Assembly (NCBI GenBank): GCA_965262055.1
Contig: CBDHEI010000002.1
Coordinates: forward strand, 1 to 64,000
From: G958296245 sp965262055
GTDB lineage: Bacteria; Chloroflexota; Dehalococcoidia; Lucifugimonadales; G958296245
Direction of reading: 5' to 3'
DNA length: 64,000 nucleotides
Positions 29,613 to 38,044 of this stretch are shown here, piece after piece. A program made the position numbers and the translations under genes. The notes beneath the pieces were generated by a model that saw only the letters and a program-made list of their open reading frames with translations, was not told the origin of the DNA and made no database searches. Within the stretch, counting starts at the first letter, position 1. The number at the start of each line of letters is the position of its first letter.

Positions 29613-32600
29613 TCACAGCAAACCTTCTCGGGTGGCCATAGTCAACCAATAGTTCGCGTGCTCTTCGGTGAAGAAGAATGACACAGGGGTCTGACGCTGA
29701 GGAGGTTGAATAGTGATGACCCTGCCCTGAAGAGACGTGGACACGCCGTTGCCTGAATTGAACGTCAGTGTGCGGGTATTCGCTTGACCGAAGGCTCGAG
29801 TGATCTCGGTCCGACTGACGGCGTCGCCAAGGTCGCCATGGTGGTAGATGCATAGCAGAATGATGTTACCCGCGTGACGAGCACCACCAGCATTAACGTG
29901 ATCACAATGCTGCGCTTCCATAATCCGCCGTCGATGTTCGGAAACCTCGACATAGCTTGATAGCGGTGCCAGGGTCTGGGGTTCGGCCTCGGCAAGACAG
30001 GCTTGGCAATGCCAAGCATACTGCTTCTCTTTGAGGTCGGCAATCTGGGAACTCTCATCCGCTGGCTGAGTCCGGCTATCGTTGTTCCTACCTTTGCTGA
30101 TTCTTTTGATGACCCCGTCACCTTTGACTCCGTTATTCTTCGGAATGGGACCAGGGTTGGGAAGATTCTTTGACGGGTCAATCTTTGGCACTCGGTGGAT
30201 AGCTGATGTTTCAAAGGGACTCACGTCTCTGCTATCTCGACTAGTGGTTTCACCGTTCTCTACATCCTCCGGAGGTTGTACTCCTTCTGAATACTCCAGA
30301 GGATAGCTTTCTCTCATCTCCATCTTCAACGCTAGATCAAGGACGGAGCCGTAGTACTTCTTGGGGCGTTCGAATGCTCGATCAGCGAGTGCGTCGAAGA
30401 AGACCGCCCGTAGGTCCGAAGCTGATCTGATCCAGAGTGTGCCGGACTCTGTGTCGAGCTTCCCATCTACTGCAACTTGGAATCTGTTCCTCCCCAACTT
30501 ATAGGTTGCGATGACAGAATCCGAAGTCCGTATGCCTTGGATACTAGCTAGGCGTTCACGCCAGTTGCTTCTGAGCGCGCCTTGGCGCGCATCAAGGTCG
30601 AGTTTGGTCAGCCTCCTTTGTAGCTGCCTTCCCTTCAGGCCGGATATGAGAGAGTCAAGTATGCGCCTAAAGTCGAATTTTCGAGTAGGTTTGTCCTCTC
30701 CCGTTCCTATTGTCGCGATTGGTTCTCCGGCATAGTCACTCAGTGTCCTCACCTGAAACTCTCGTAGGCGGGCAGTGACCGGCTCGGTTACTCGGGGGCT
30801 CTCCACGATGGCTAACTCCACCGGGCGCCGTCCCGTATGCTGCCTTATCGCCTGTTCTAGCTCCTCGAAGTCAGGGATTACTACCTTACTCCTGCTCTTG
30901 GTAGCATCCGCCTTTGTCACTAACCGTACTTTGCCTCCATCGTCCTCGACCATAATGAACGGAACCAGAGGGAACATGTCGCTCCATGCGCGTGGTCCGG
31001 ATTCATGATTGATGTGACGGAGGACTTGATCAGTATGCCTAACAACGACGTCAGCTTGCTGAGATGCTAGCCACTGAAAGAATTGTCTAGAGCTGTTAGC
31101 ACTAGGCGTCCCACCGACGACGCCTATCTGTCTATACAGCCTTTGCGTTTCGGGATTGATATCGGCAACTGGAGCGTGTATCTTCCAGTCGCCCCAGAAG
31201 TCCCGGCTTCCTCGCAGTGCAATTTGCTTTGGAGAGCGCAGTTCCCCCTCCACGGGTATGCAAGGGATATCGAGCAAGCCGTCGGGTTCTAAGTCCTGGC
31301 GTCTGGACTGTTTCACGTATTCTTGGAGCCTCGGCACATGTGCCTCACTGCGGGCAGCATCCTCACGAAGAGTGTCAACGATTTGGTCAGTCGAGGGAGC
31401 GGGCCGCGGCCTCCAGCCATCGATCCTGTCGAGGACACTGTTGGGGCGATCAATTATGTGTTCACCCAGCAAGTGAAGACGTAGCATTGCCCCTTCGTTT
31501 CTCACCAACTCGCCTGGAACCCTCAAGTTCCCGTTCTTGTCTAAGGCAACGCTATACACCTCAGCCAACTCGCCCAGGTATTCCTTCAGTTGTGGTGTAG
31601 AGGAGGCGAGGACCGCAAGGTCTTTCTCAAGCTTGTGGAATTCGCGTCGCTCATTGGCGGTCAGCTTTCTCTCACGGGGAAATCTGTCGATTCGCTCCGA
31701 TAAGAATTTCTCGAACTCCTGGAAGGAAGGCACGTTCCTGAAAGTCAGCCGTCCCCTCCCTTTCCTACTTACAAGGCCACTTCTCAGAAGCTCGCGAGAG
31801 GATCGTACGACCACATCACCCATGATGGATGCGACGCGAGTGTTACGAGGCTCACACAGGCTGTTCAGGGGCAGCATGTTGCCATTGGAACTTGGCCACA
31901 CGGGCAAGTCGGCGATTCGTGTCAGAGTTTTCCTTCGCTTGACTTTTCTCCAGTTATTGTGGAGCCACGTCCAAAACGACTTACGCTCAGCCAGTGAAGC
32001 CGTTTCGAGTTGACCATTATCGAGGTAGTCGTCCAACGTAAATGGCTTGGGTCTCCAAGCTCTCCGCTTCAGGAGACGGTGATCCCGTAGCTCTGGATGA
32101 ACAATCGGCACGTACCCCCGCTGCCCGAGATCTGGCGGTAGATTCACGGCACTAAACATTTCTGCCAGTGGCCTCGCCGTGCCGCCAGCGTCGGGCAGGT
32201 AGGCATTCTCTATGACCTCTGATTCAACTGGCGCTCTACGTTCGTAGAAGGTCTTGTATGCGACATCCAAGTAGGTTCTTGCAACTGAAGTGTTACCTAG
32301 AGCCGCTTGCCATTCGGGTTCGTCCTTCCATGGAAAGTGTTCAGCTTCCTGTTGAGGCTGTAGGCGTTCGATGGCATCGTCTTCATCGAAAGTAGTCACG
32401 AGGTCATCAAAGCCGTCGTTAGGCAGATAACAGTTGTCGCCCAGATAAGACAAGATAGCCCCAGGGACAGTCCTGTCAATTTGATCTTCGCCATGTGGAC
32501 ATATGTCCGAGAGAAGATCAGAGATTCGCTGGCGGTCCCATGTAAACATTGGCAAGACGACCCTGCGAAGAGTGCCGTCGGATGTCTTCCTTGGTCCCAG

Positions 32601-33854
32601 CACAAGCCTCTTGGGTCGACTTGATGCCCGTACTCTGTCTGCAAGTGGCAACGCCCGCCTGTCAAGTGTGCGCCCCAAGAGATCCTTCAGGGGTTCATTC
32701 CATGGAGTATGAGGATCGGCCAGGTAGAGCTCCATCGCCCTCCCGCCGTGTCGATGAAGCAGATAACTGGCCATGATATCTACAAGTGCGTCTTTGCACC
32801 CATCGTCAATGTAGTCGTTCAGAGAGTCCATCTGACTGGTGCCATGTCTTTCGGCATCAGAGAGGTAAGGACCTGAGAAGTGGACGCCCACTCCACTTAG
32901 CGCCGATTGCGATGTAGCGTCATATCCAATCGGGTATCTTCGAACTCCCTTGGCTGACTTCGGAGTGCCTCTCTTGTCTGTGAGCCACGCTATCTCTGCC
33001 GTGAAGGATTTCCCGTCCCTCGCGAAGAAGTCTGGAATCTCGGGGCGCCTTCCTGTAGGGAATGGGAGCCTGAACGTGCAGGCCTGCTCGTGTATGGAAG
33101 TTGAAGGTACGTCAGGCACGTTCGAGGTGGTGGTACATTCCCTGCCAAATGCTGTAAACCGTCTTCGACCCCTGCCATTGACGTTCCGCCCTCTCTTGGC
33201 TCGCCAATGAATTTCGACAGACCCTAGAGTGTGGTGGCTCAGGCGAAGCGTGTACTGATCACGAATTCCAGGACGGACTACACCCATCAGCCTGCCCGGT
33301 AGAAGTTCGCAGGCGTTCCTGAAGAGTGCCTCTAGTGAGATTTCATCAGGGATTCCAATCGTTAGAGCTTCACCCTTCTCAACTACTAACTCCCGTTCGC
33401 GGTAAGGGACTTCAATGGAGCACCCGGTAGGCGGAGCCGTATTGTCCGGGACCGGCTCCAGAAACGTTCCCGGCGATGGCTGATTCTCATAGCCGTACTG
33501 ATACAAGGTCTGGACCATCCTGAGGCCATCTGACCGCACAATGAATTCATCGCCGAGCCAGAAACACGCCTTCAGGCCGTGGTTCTTAACGCCTATCTGG
33601 AACCGCTTGCTCTCAACCCTGACACCCGCGCCCATCACATAGGAGAGCCGGCACCAGCCATCACCGCTTACGGGTTCACCGTCTCCCTGGCAGATCAGCC
33701 GGTCAGAAGTGAAGGTGATGGAAGTACGGGATGCTTTGGCGTCCAAATCATTCTGAATAAGCTCAACTATCAGGTCATCGGAGCGCAAGCCCTTTAGGAA
33801 CTGCCAAAACCGTGGCTCATCATCGAACCTCTGGACATATCCCGGACCTTCCAA
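29613..33854 (-). CDS. Giant GHKL ATPase-HNH nuclease protein
   Basis: This 1413-residue protein has an N-terminal GHKL (HSP90/MutL/sacsin-type) ATPase. The N-box is ELIQNDLDA (31-39), a G1-like QGDGEP segment is at about 56-61, and the G2-like stretch IGVKNHGLK is at 87-95. Some 1,100 residues without a family I recognise follow, partly helical and basic. The C-terminus has an HNH-like zinc endonuclease: WHCQAC (about 1281), AQHCDHVNAGG and NIILLCIYHH (about 1314-1339). The start is TTG after a strong AGGAGG. The probable role is an ATP-gated nuclease in phage defence, inferred from architecture and context. Its GC content is low relative to the core genes. Confidence 0.65.
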   Translation of the reverse strand: MEGPGYVQRFDDEPRFWQFLKGLRSDDLIVELIQNDLDAKASRTSITFTSDRLICQGDGEPVSGDGWCRLSYVMGAGVRVESKRFQIGVKNHGLKACFWLGDEFIVRSDGLRMVQTLYQYGYENQPSPGTFLEPVPDNTAPPTGCSIEVPYRERELVVEKGEALTIGIPDEISLEALFRNACELLPGRLMGVVRPGIRDQYTLRLSHHTLGSVEIHWRAKRGRNVNGRGRRRFTAFGRECTTTSNVPDVPSTSIHEQACTFRLPFPTGRRPEIPDFFARDGKSFTAEIAWLTDKRGTPKSAKGVRRYPIGYDATSQSALSGVGVHFSGPYLSDAERHGTSQMDSLNDYIDDGCKDALVDIMASYLLHRHGGRAMELYLADPHTPWNEPLKDLLGRTLDRRALPLADRVRASSRPKRLVLGPRKTSDGTLRRVVLPMFTWDRQRISDLLSDICPHGEDQIDRTVPGAILSYLGDNCYLPNDGFDDLVTTFDEDDAIERLQPQQEAEHFPWKDEPEWQAALGNTSVARTYLDVAYKTFYERRAPVESEVIENAYLPDAGGTARPLAEMFSAVNLPPDLGQRGYVPIVHPELRDHRLLKRRAWRPKPFTLDDYLDNGQLETASLAERKSFWTWLHNNWRKVKRRKTLTRIADLPVWPSSNGNMLPLNSLCEPRNTRVASIMGDVVVRSSRELLRSGLVSRKGRGRLTFRNVPSFQEFEKFLSERIDRFPRERKLTANERREFHKLEKDLAVLASSTPQLKEYLGELAEVYSVALDKNGNLRVPGELVRNEGAMLRLHLLGEHIIDRPNSVLDRIDGWRPRPAPSTDQIVDTLREDAARSEAHVPRLQEYVKQSRRQDLEPDGLLDIPCIPVEGELRSPKQIALRGSRDFWGDWKIHAPVADINPETQRLYRQIGVVGGTPSANSSRQFFQWLASQQADVVVRHTDQVLRHINHESGPRAWSDMFPLVPFIMVEDDGGKVRLVTKADATKSRSKVVIPDFEELEQAIRQHTGRRPVELAIVESPRVTEPVTARLREFQVRTLSDYAGEPIATIGTGEDKPTRKFDFRRILDSLISGLKGRQLQRRLTKLDLDARQGALRSNWRERLASIQGIRTSDSVIATYKLGRNRFQVAVDGKLDTESGTLWIRSASDLRAVFFDALADRAFERPKKYYGSVLDLALKMEMRESYPLEYSEGVQPPEDVENGETTSRDSRDVSPFETSAIHRVPKIDPSKNLPNPGPIPKNNGVKGDGVIKRISKGRNNDSRTQPADESSQIADLKEKQYAWHCQACLAEAEPQTLAPLSSYVEVSEHRRRIMEAQHCDHVNAGGARHAGNIILLCIYHHGDLGDAVSRTEITRAFGQANTRTLTFNSGNGVSTSLQGRVITIQPPQRQTPVSFFFTEEHANYWLTMATREGLL

Positions 33855-33938
33855 GGCTAACCTCCTACTTCACCCTATTGAGACATCATCAGGCTGCTGA
33901 GAGCACCTTTGACAACCAGTCGCGTGCGAATGCTCAGC

Positions 33939-33981
33939 ACCCTTGACATTATTAACGCAGTGCGTTAATAATGTCAAGGGT
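33939..33981. promoter_or_regulatory. 43-bp palindrome with promoters in both directions
   Basis: Perfect 21-bp arms (33939-33959 and 33961-33981) flank a single G. Each strand carries TTGACA, then 17 bp, then TAATAA: on plus at 33943-33948 and 33966-33971, and symmetrically on minus. The rightward promoter drives higBA; the leftward one points at the GHKL-HNH gene with an ~88-nt leader. HigA is the probable repressor of both. Confidence 0.7.
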
Positions 33982-34258
33982 GAACCGATTCAGACACGAC
34001 GACGCCCAGCGGCTCTTCGCCGGAGACCCGGTCCGACGCTTGCCGCCCGACATCCAGCGACGGGCGCGAGTGAGATTGCAGCGAGTCGTAGCAGCTGCGG
34101 CGCTCACCGACCTTCGGGTGCCGCCCTCCCACCGGCTAGAAGCCCTGCGTGGGAACCGGGAGGGGCAGTACAGCATCCGGATCAACGACCAGTGGCGCGT
34201 GTGTTTCATCTGGACTGGCCAAGGTGCGATGGAAATAGAAATCACCGACTACCACTGA
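33971..34258 (+). CDS. higB: HigB-type toxin (RelE/ParE superfamily)
   Basis: This protein of 95 residues or fewer has PPSHRLEALRGNREGQYSIR and DQWRVCFIW, the core of HigB/RelE ribosome-dependent mRNA interferases. It precedes its antitoxin, as in higBA operons. The first ATG (33971) lies within the -10 region and palindrome, so the true start may be the GTG at 33980, possibly on a nearly leaderless transcript. Confidence 0.8.
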   Translation: MSRVNRFRHDDAQRLFAGDPVRRLPPDIQRRARVRLQRVVAAAALTDLRVPPSHRLEALRGNREGQYSIRINDQWRVCFIWTGQGAMEIEITDYH

Positions 34259-34269
34259 GGAGGGAATTC

Positions 34270-34563
34270 ATGATGACCGTCACAGAACCAATACATCCAG
34301 GCGAGCATCTCGCTGAGATCATGGATGAGTTGAGCATTACCCAATATCGCTTGGCAAAGACTATAGGAGTGCCCCCGATACGCATCCACGATATCGTCCA
34401 CCGTCGCCGGTCCATCACGGCTGACACTGCGCTGCGAATCGGCCAAGCTTTGGGAATGACCCCCGACTTCTGGCTGAATCTTCAGCGGATGTACGATCTG
34501 GACGTGGCCCGTGCCAAGACCGACGTGAGCGCAATCGAACCGCTTGTCGAGGTCTCAGCCTGA
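34270..34563 (+). CDS. higA: HigA-type antitoxin
   Basis: This 97-residue XRE-family antitoxin contains PIHPGEHLAEIMDELSITQY and ALGMTPDFWLNLQ, hallmarks of HigA. The ATG at 34270 follows GGAGGG. It should neutralise HigB and bind the 43-bp palindrome upstream, repressing both directions. Confidence 0.85.
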   Translation: MMTVTEPIHPGEHLAEIMDELSITQYRLAKTIGVPPIRIHDIVHRRRSITADTALRIGQALGMTPDFWLNLQRMYDLDVARAKTDVSAIEPLVEVSA

Positions 34564-34613
34564 GATCGCCCGGCATCTCTTTGACACAAACAGAACACAC
34601 GAAGGAGGACAGC

Positions 34614-36260
34614 ATGAAGAAGAAGCACCTACAGCCGCTTACACCTGCGGCACTCTACGCCAGGGTATCCAGCGACCGGCAGGACGTGGACCTGTCCGTG
34701 TCCGCCCAGCTTCGGGCGCTCAAGGACTACGCCAGGGCCAACGACTACTCCGTAGCCCGCGAGTACGTGGACGAGGCCGAGAGCGGCCGAGTGGCAGACA
34801 GGCCCCAGTTCCGGGAGATGATCGAGGAGGGCGGCAAGGCGAAGTCCCCCTTCGACGTGATTCTCGTATGGAAGTTCAGCCGCTTCACCAGGAAGCGCGA
34901 GCACGCCGTCGCCTTCAAGTCAATGCTACGGCGCAAGGGCATCAGAGTGGTGTCCATCACCGAACAGGCAGAGGACAACGCCACCGGCAGGCTGCTTGAG
35001 GGAATCATCGAGAGCGTGGACGAATTCTACAGCGAAAGTCTTGCCCAGGACGTCGTCCGGGGGATGAGAGAGGCCGCATCGAGGGGCTTCTTCCTCGCTT
35101 CCAACGCTCCCTTCGGCTACAAGCGGGTCAAGGTGAACGACGGGGTGAAGGAGCGTCCCACGCTGGAGGTTGACCCGGCCACCGCCCCCGTAGTGAGGGA
35201 GATATTCGAGAAGTCGCTCAGGGGCAGCGGCCTCAAGGAGATATGCAAGGAACTGAACGACCGGGGCATCACCAACAGGGGCAAGCGCTGGTACAAGGGA
35301 ACGCTCCACTACGTCCTGAGAAACGAGGCGTACACTGGAACCGCCGTCTGGGGCAAGACGAGCAAGGGCCAGGAGGCCCAGGACCCTGTAAGGGTGGAAG
35401 GAGCGTGGCCCGCGCTGGTGTCGAGGGAGCTGTTCGACGAGGTGCAGCAGGCGATGCGGGACCGTGCGCCGAAGGTGCGGAGGCCCGCGAGAGTGGGGAG
35501 CAGGTTCCTGCTGAGCGGGCTGCTCAAGTGCGGAGTCTGCGGCAGGCCCTACTCCGCCCAGGGAGCCAAGAGCGGCCAGTTCGCCTACTACATCTGCGGC
35601 ACCCTGTTCAGGGAGGGCGCGGGGACGTGCAGCGCCCGCTACCTAAACGCCCCGAAGCTGGAGACGTTCGTGGTGGAGAAGATCAGGGAGAGGATTCTGA
35701 ACGAGGAGACCATCGTGGCGCTGGTGACGCTGGTGGCCGAGGAGATCGACGCCATGGCCGGGGAGCTTGCCGGCAGGCTGGAGGTCGTCGAGGCCGAGCT
35801 AGGGGACGTGAGGAAGCGTCTTGAGAAGCTCTACGAGGCCATTGAGACCAGCGAGCTGACGTTGGAGGTCCTGTCGCCCCGCATCATGTCCCTGAGGCAC
35901 CGTGAGGAGCAACTGGAGGCCGCGAGAGAGGACGCCGAGACCCGGCTTGAGCAGCGCAGGGTTGCCCTTCCCGACACCGAGGAGATAGTGCGGTACGTCG
36001 CCGACTTCCGGGACTTCCTGAAGGACGGGACGATCCCGGAGCGCAAGGCGCTCATCCGCAACTTCGTTGAGGGCATCGAGGTGATGGGAGACGAGGCGAC
36101 GCTGACGTACACCGTCCCCATGCCCAGTGACGGAGTGACCAGCGAATCGGCGTCGGTTCTTGATTTCGTCAAGTCCGGCCCACCACGGTTTACCGTTGAC
36201 AGAACTGGCCTAGGGATGTCCATCTCCTCAGCGTCCAATCCCGCTATCCGGCTATCCTGA
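34614..36260 (+). CDS. Large serine recombinase 1
   Basis: This recombinase has 548 residues. The resolvase-type catalytic domain starts ALYARVSSDRQDVD with the nucleophilic Ser in the RVSS segment; VWKFSRFTRKREHAV carries active-site arginines. The recombinase domain includes NAPFGYKR, the zinc ribbon is CGVCGRPYSAQGAKSG...C, and a coiled coil follows. The start at 34614 follows GGAGG. The last ~50 residues read into the antisense of the opposing recombinase, so the natural C-terminus is uncertain. It probably integrates, excises or inverts the surrounding element. Confidence 0.88.
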   Translation: MKKKHLQPLTPAALYARVSSDRQDVDLSVSAQLRALKDYARANDYSVAREYVDEAESGRVADRPQFREMIEEGGKAKSPFDVILVWKFSRFTRKREHAVAFKSMLRRKGIRVVSITEQAEDNATGRLLEGIIESVDEFYSESLAQDVVRGMREAASRGFFLASNAPFGYKRVKVNDGVKERPTLEVDPATAPVVREIFEKSLRGSGLKEICKELNDRGITNRGKRWYKGTLHYVLRNEAYTGTAVWGKTSKGQEAQDPVRVEGAWPALVSRELFDEVQQAMRDRAPKVRRPARVGSRFLLSGLLKCGVCGRPYSAQGAKSGQFAYYICGTLFREGAGTCSARYLNAPKLETFVVEKIRERILNEETIVALVTLVAEEIDAMAGELAGRLEVVEAELGDVRKRLEKLYEAIETSELTLEVLSPRIMSLRHREEQLEAAREDAETRLEQRRVALPDTEEIVRYVADFRDFLKDGTIPERKALIRNFVEGIEVMGDEATLTYTVPMPSDGVTSESASVLDFVKSGPPRFTVDRTGLGMSISSASNPAIRLS

Positions 36261-37762
36261 GGCATAGGGATTGTGTAGCGCACCCTGGCCTCGCCGGGAC
36301 CGACCACGATCTCTTCGACGAAAGACTCGATGAAGGCCCGGCGCTCCGTCAACTCGCTAGTTTGCAGGTAAGCGCTCATATCCTGAGCGAACGCCGTGAT
36401 GGTCTCAACTTGGTCCAGCCGGACCCTGCGCTCAGAGAGCGCCGCCTCGGCCTCCCGCGCTGCGTCTTGGAGCTTGCGCTCCCTCTCCCTGTGTTCTCGG
36501 ATGCGCGGCGCGATGTCCGTAATGTCGAGGACGGTCGTCTCGATGGATCGATAGAGCCTGTCGAGCCACCGGCGTACCTCAACAAGCTCCCCCTCGATGG
36601 ACTCCAGCCTCTTGCGCTGCTCGTGGGCCACTCCGTCCATCTCCTCGTCCACCAGCTTCACAAGGTCCCTGATGTTGCCCTCAGTCAGGATGTTGCACCG
36701 AATCTGGTCGACGACGAGCTTCTCGAAACGTCTGGCGTTGAGCCTGGGAGTCTTGCAGGCCCCCTTTCCACGCTTCATGATCGACTGGCAGACGTAGTAT
36801 GAGAACCTGCCGCTCTTGGCGTCATGTCCGCTGAGTGCCCTCCGGCAGCTCTTGCACTTGACCAGGCCGCTGAGCAGGTAGGAGCTTGCCACGCGCCTGG
36901 GATGCGCCCTCGACGGCGCCCTGGACCGCAGAAGCTCCGAGACGCGCCTGAACTGCGACTTCGACACGATGGCCGGGAAGGCGTCGTCCACCCGCACGGG
37001 CGGAGCCTTGTCCTTCGCCGTGACTCCCCAGACGAGCGTCCCTGTGTAGGTCTCATTGTTCAGCATGTTGTGGACGGCCGTCTTCGACCAGAGCTTCCCT
37101 CCGGGGCTCGCGATTCCTTCTCCGTTGAAGGTCCTTGCTATGTCGAGGATGCTCTTTCCCGACTCGGCCATTCTGAACATGCGCTGCACGACCGCCGCCG
37201 TCCCCGGTTCGATCTCCAGTTTGGGGCGCTTCTTCGCCCCGTCCTGTACGTGCACCTTCCTGTAGCCGTAAGGGGCGTTCGGAGTGATCCAGAAGCCTCG
37301 CGAAGCGGCCTCGCGCATCCCCCTCATGACCTCCTGCGCCAAATTTTCACTATAGAACTCGTCCACGCTCTCGATGATCGCCTCCATCAGCTTGCCCGTG
37401 GGGGAGTCGTCGGCGTGCTCGGTGATCGAAACCACGCGGATACCCTTGCGTCTCAACATCGATTTGAAAGCGACAGCGTGCTCTCTCTTGCGCGTGAACC
37501 GCGAGAATTTCCATACGAGTATCTCCTTAAAGGGAGCCTCCGGCTTGCTGGCCTCGTCGATCATCTTCCGGAACTCGGGCCTGTTGGCGATGCGCCCGCT
37601 CTCCGCCTCGTCCACGTACTCGCGGGCGACGACGTAGCCGTTTTTGCCGGCATAGTCCCTGAGCGCACGTAGCTGTGCGGCGATGGACAGGTCGACGTCC
37701 TGCCTGTCGCTGGAGACTCGCGCGTAGAGTGCCACCGATATGGGGTCCTTGTGTTCTTTCAT
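35831..37762 (-). CDS. Large serine recombinase 2 with read-through tail
   Basis: This is a close paralogue of the opposing recombinase (ALYARVSSDRQDVDLSIAAQ; zinc ribbon CKSCRRALSGHDAKSG). The ATG at 37762 overlaps the ribbon-helix-helix stop (ATGA). The 643-residue frame exceeds the family's usual length: homology ends near VRYTIPMPQD, and the last ~130 residues are antisense to recombinase 1 and have no stop by chance. The native end may have been lost by recombination near 36.2 kb. Confidence 0.8.
   Translation of the reverse strand: MKEHKDPISVALYARVSSDRQDVDLSIAAQLRALRDYAGKNGYVVAREYVDEAESGRIANRPEFRKMIDEASKPEAPFKEILVWKFSRFTRKREHAVAFKSMLRRKGIRVVSITEHADDSPTGKLMEAIIESVDEFYSENLAQEVMRGMREAASRGFWITPNAPYGYRKVHVQDGAKKRPKLEIEPGTAAVVQRMFRMAESGKSILDIARTFNGEGIASPGGKLWSKTAVHNMLNNETYTGTLVWGVTAKDKAPPVRVDDAFPAIVSKSQFRRVSELLRSRAPSRAHPRRVASSYLLSGLVKCKSCRRALSGHDAKSGRFSYYVCQSIMKRGKGACKTPRLNARRFEKLVVDQIRCNILTEGNIRDLVKLVDEEMDGVAHEQRKRLESIEGELVEVRRWLDRLYRSIETTVLDITDIAPRIREHRERERKLQDAAREAEAALSERRVRLDQVETITAFAQDMSAYLQTSELTERRAFIESFVEEIVVGPGEARVRYTIPMPQDSRIAGLDAEEMDIPRPVLSTVNRGGPDLTKSRTDADSLVTPSLGMGTVYVSVASSPITSMPSTKLRMSALRSGIVPSFRKSRKSATYRTISSVSGRATLRCSSRVSASSLAASSCSSRCLRDMMRGDRTSNVSSLVSMAS
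36156..36205. repeat. Recombinase-tail repeat, copy B
   Basis: This is the inverted counterpart of 14589-14638: 39 of 50 identical, including an exact 20-mer at 36156-36175. It sits where the two opposing recombinase reading frames meet. It encodes VLDFVKSGPP on one strand and GGPDLTKSRT on the other. Confidence 0.7.
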
Positions 37763-37980
37763 CGTGTCGTCCCCCCGTCTACTTCTTCCCGCTCTTCCTC
37801 GCGGGCCTTCAGCCTCTCGTAGCGGATAGTCCTCAGCCACTCCCTCTCCTCCATGTAGTTCCGGAGGGCCTCACGGATTAGCTCGCTCATCGTCCGTCCC
37901 TCTTCCCGCATCACGTCCTGCACCTGCTCCGCCATCTCAGGGAGCAGCGAGAAGGTGATCGTCTTCGTTCTCCTGGTCAT
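37759..37980 (-). CDS. Ribbon-helix-helix regulator
   Basis: This 73-residue CopG/Arc-type protein opens TRRTKTITFSLLPEMAEQVQ and continues REEGRTMSELIREALRNYM. A charged C-terminal helix follows. The ATG at 37980 has AAGGTGG upstream. It is coupled to recombinase 2 by ATGA overlap and probably autoregulates that operon or acts as an accessory directionality factor. Confidence 0.75.
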   Translation of the reverse strand: MTRRTKTITFSLLPEMAEQVQDVMREEGRTMSELIREALRNYMEEREWLRTIRYERLKAREEEREEVDGGTTR

Positions 37981-38044
37981 GGCGCCACCTTGTCCTACCA
38001 CGTCTTACTCTCTATCATGCACATCCCGACTACCCGCTATCAAC

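Noticed and set aside
35831..36160. C-terminal ~110 residues of recombinase 2 as a real domain
   Set aside because: They are antisense to recombinase 1 with Ser/Arg-rich shadow composition.
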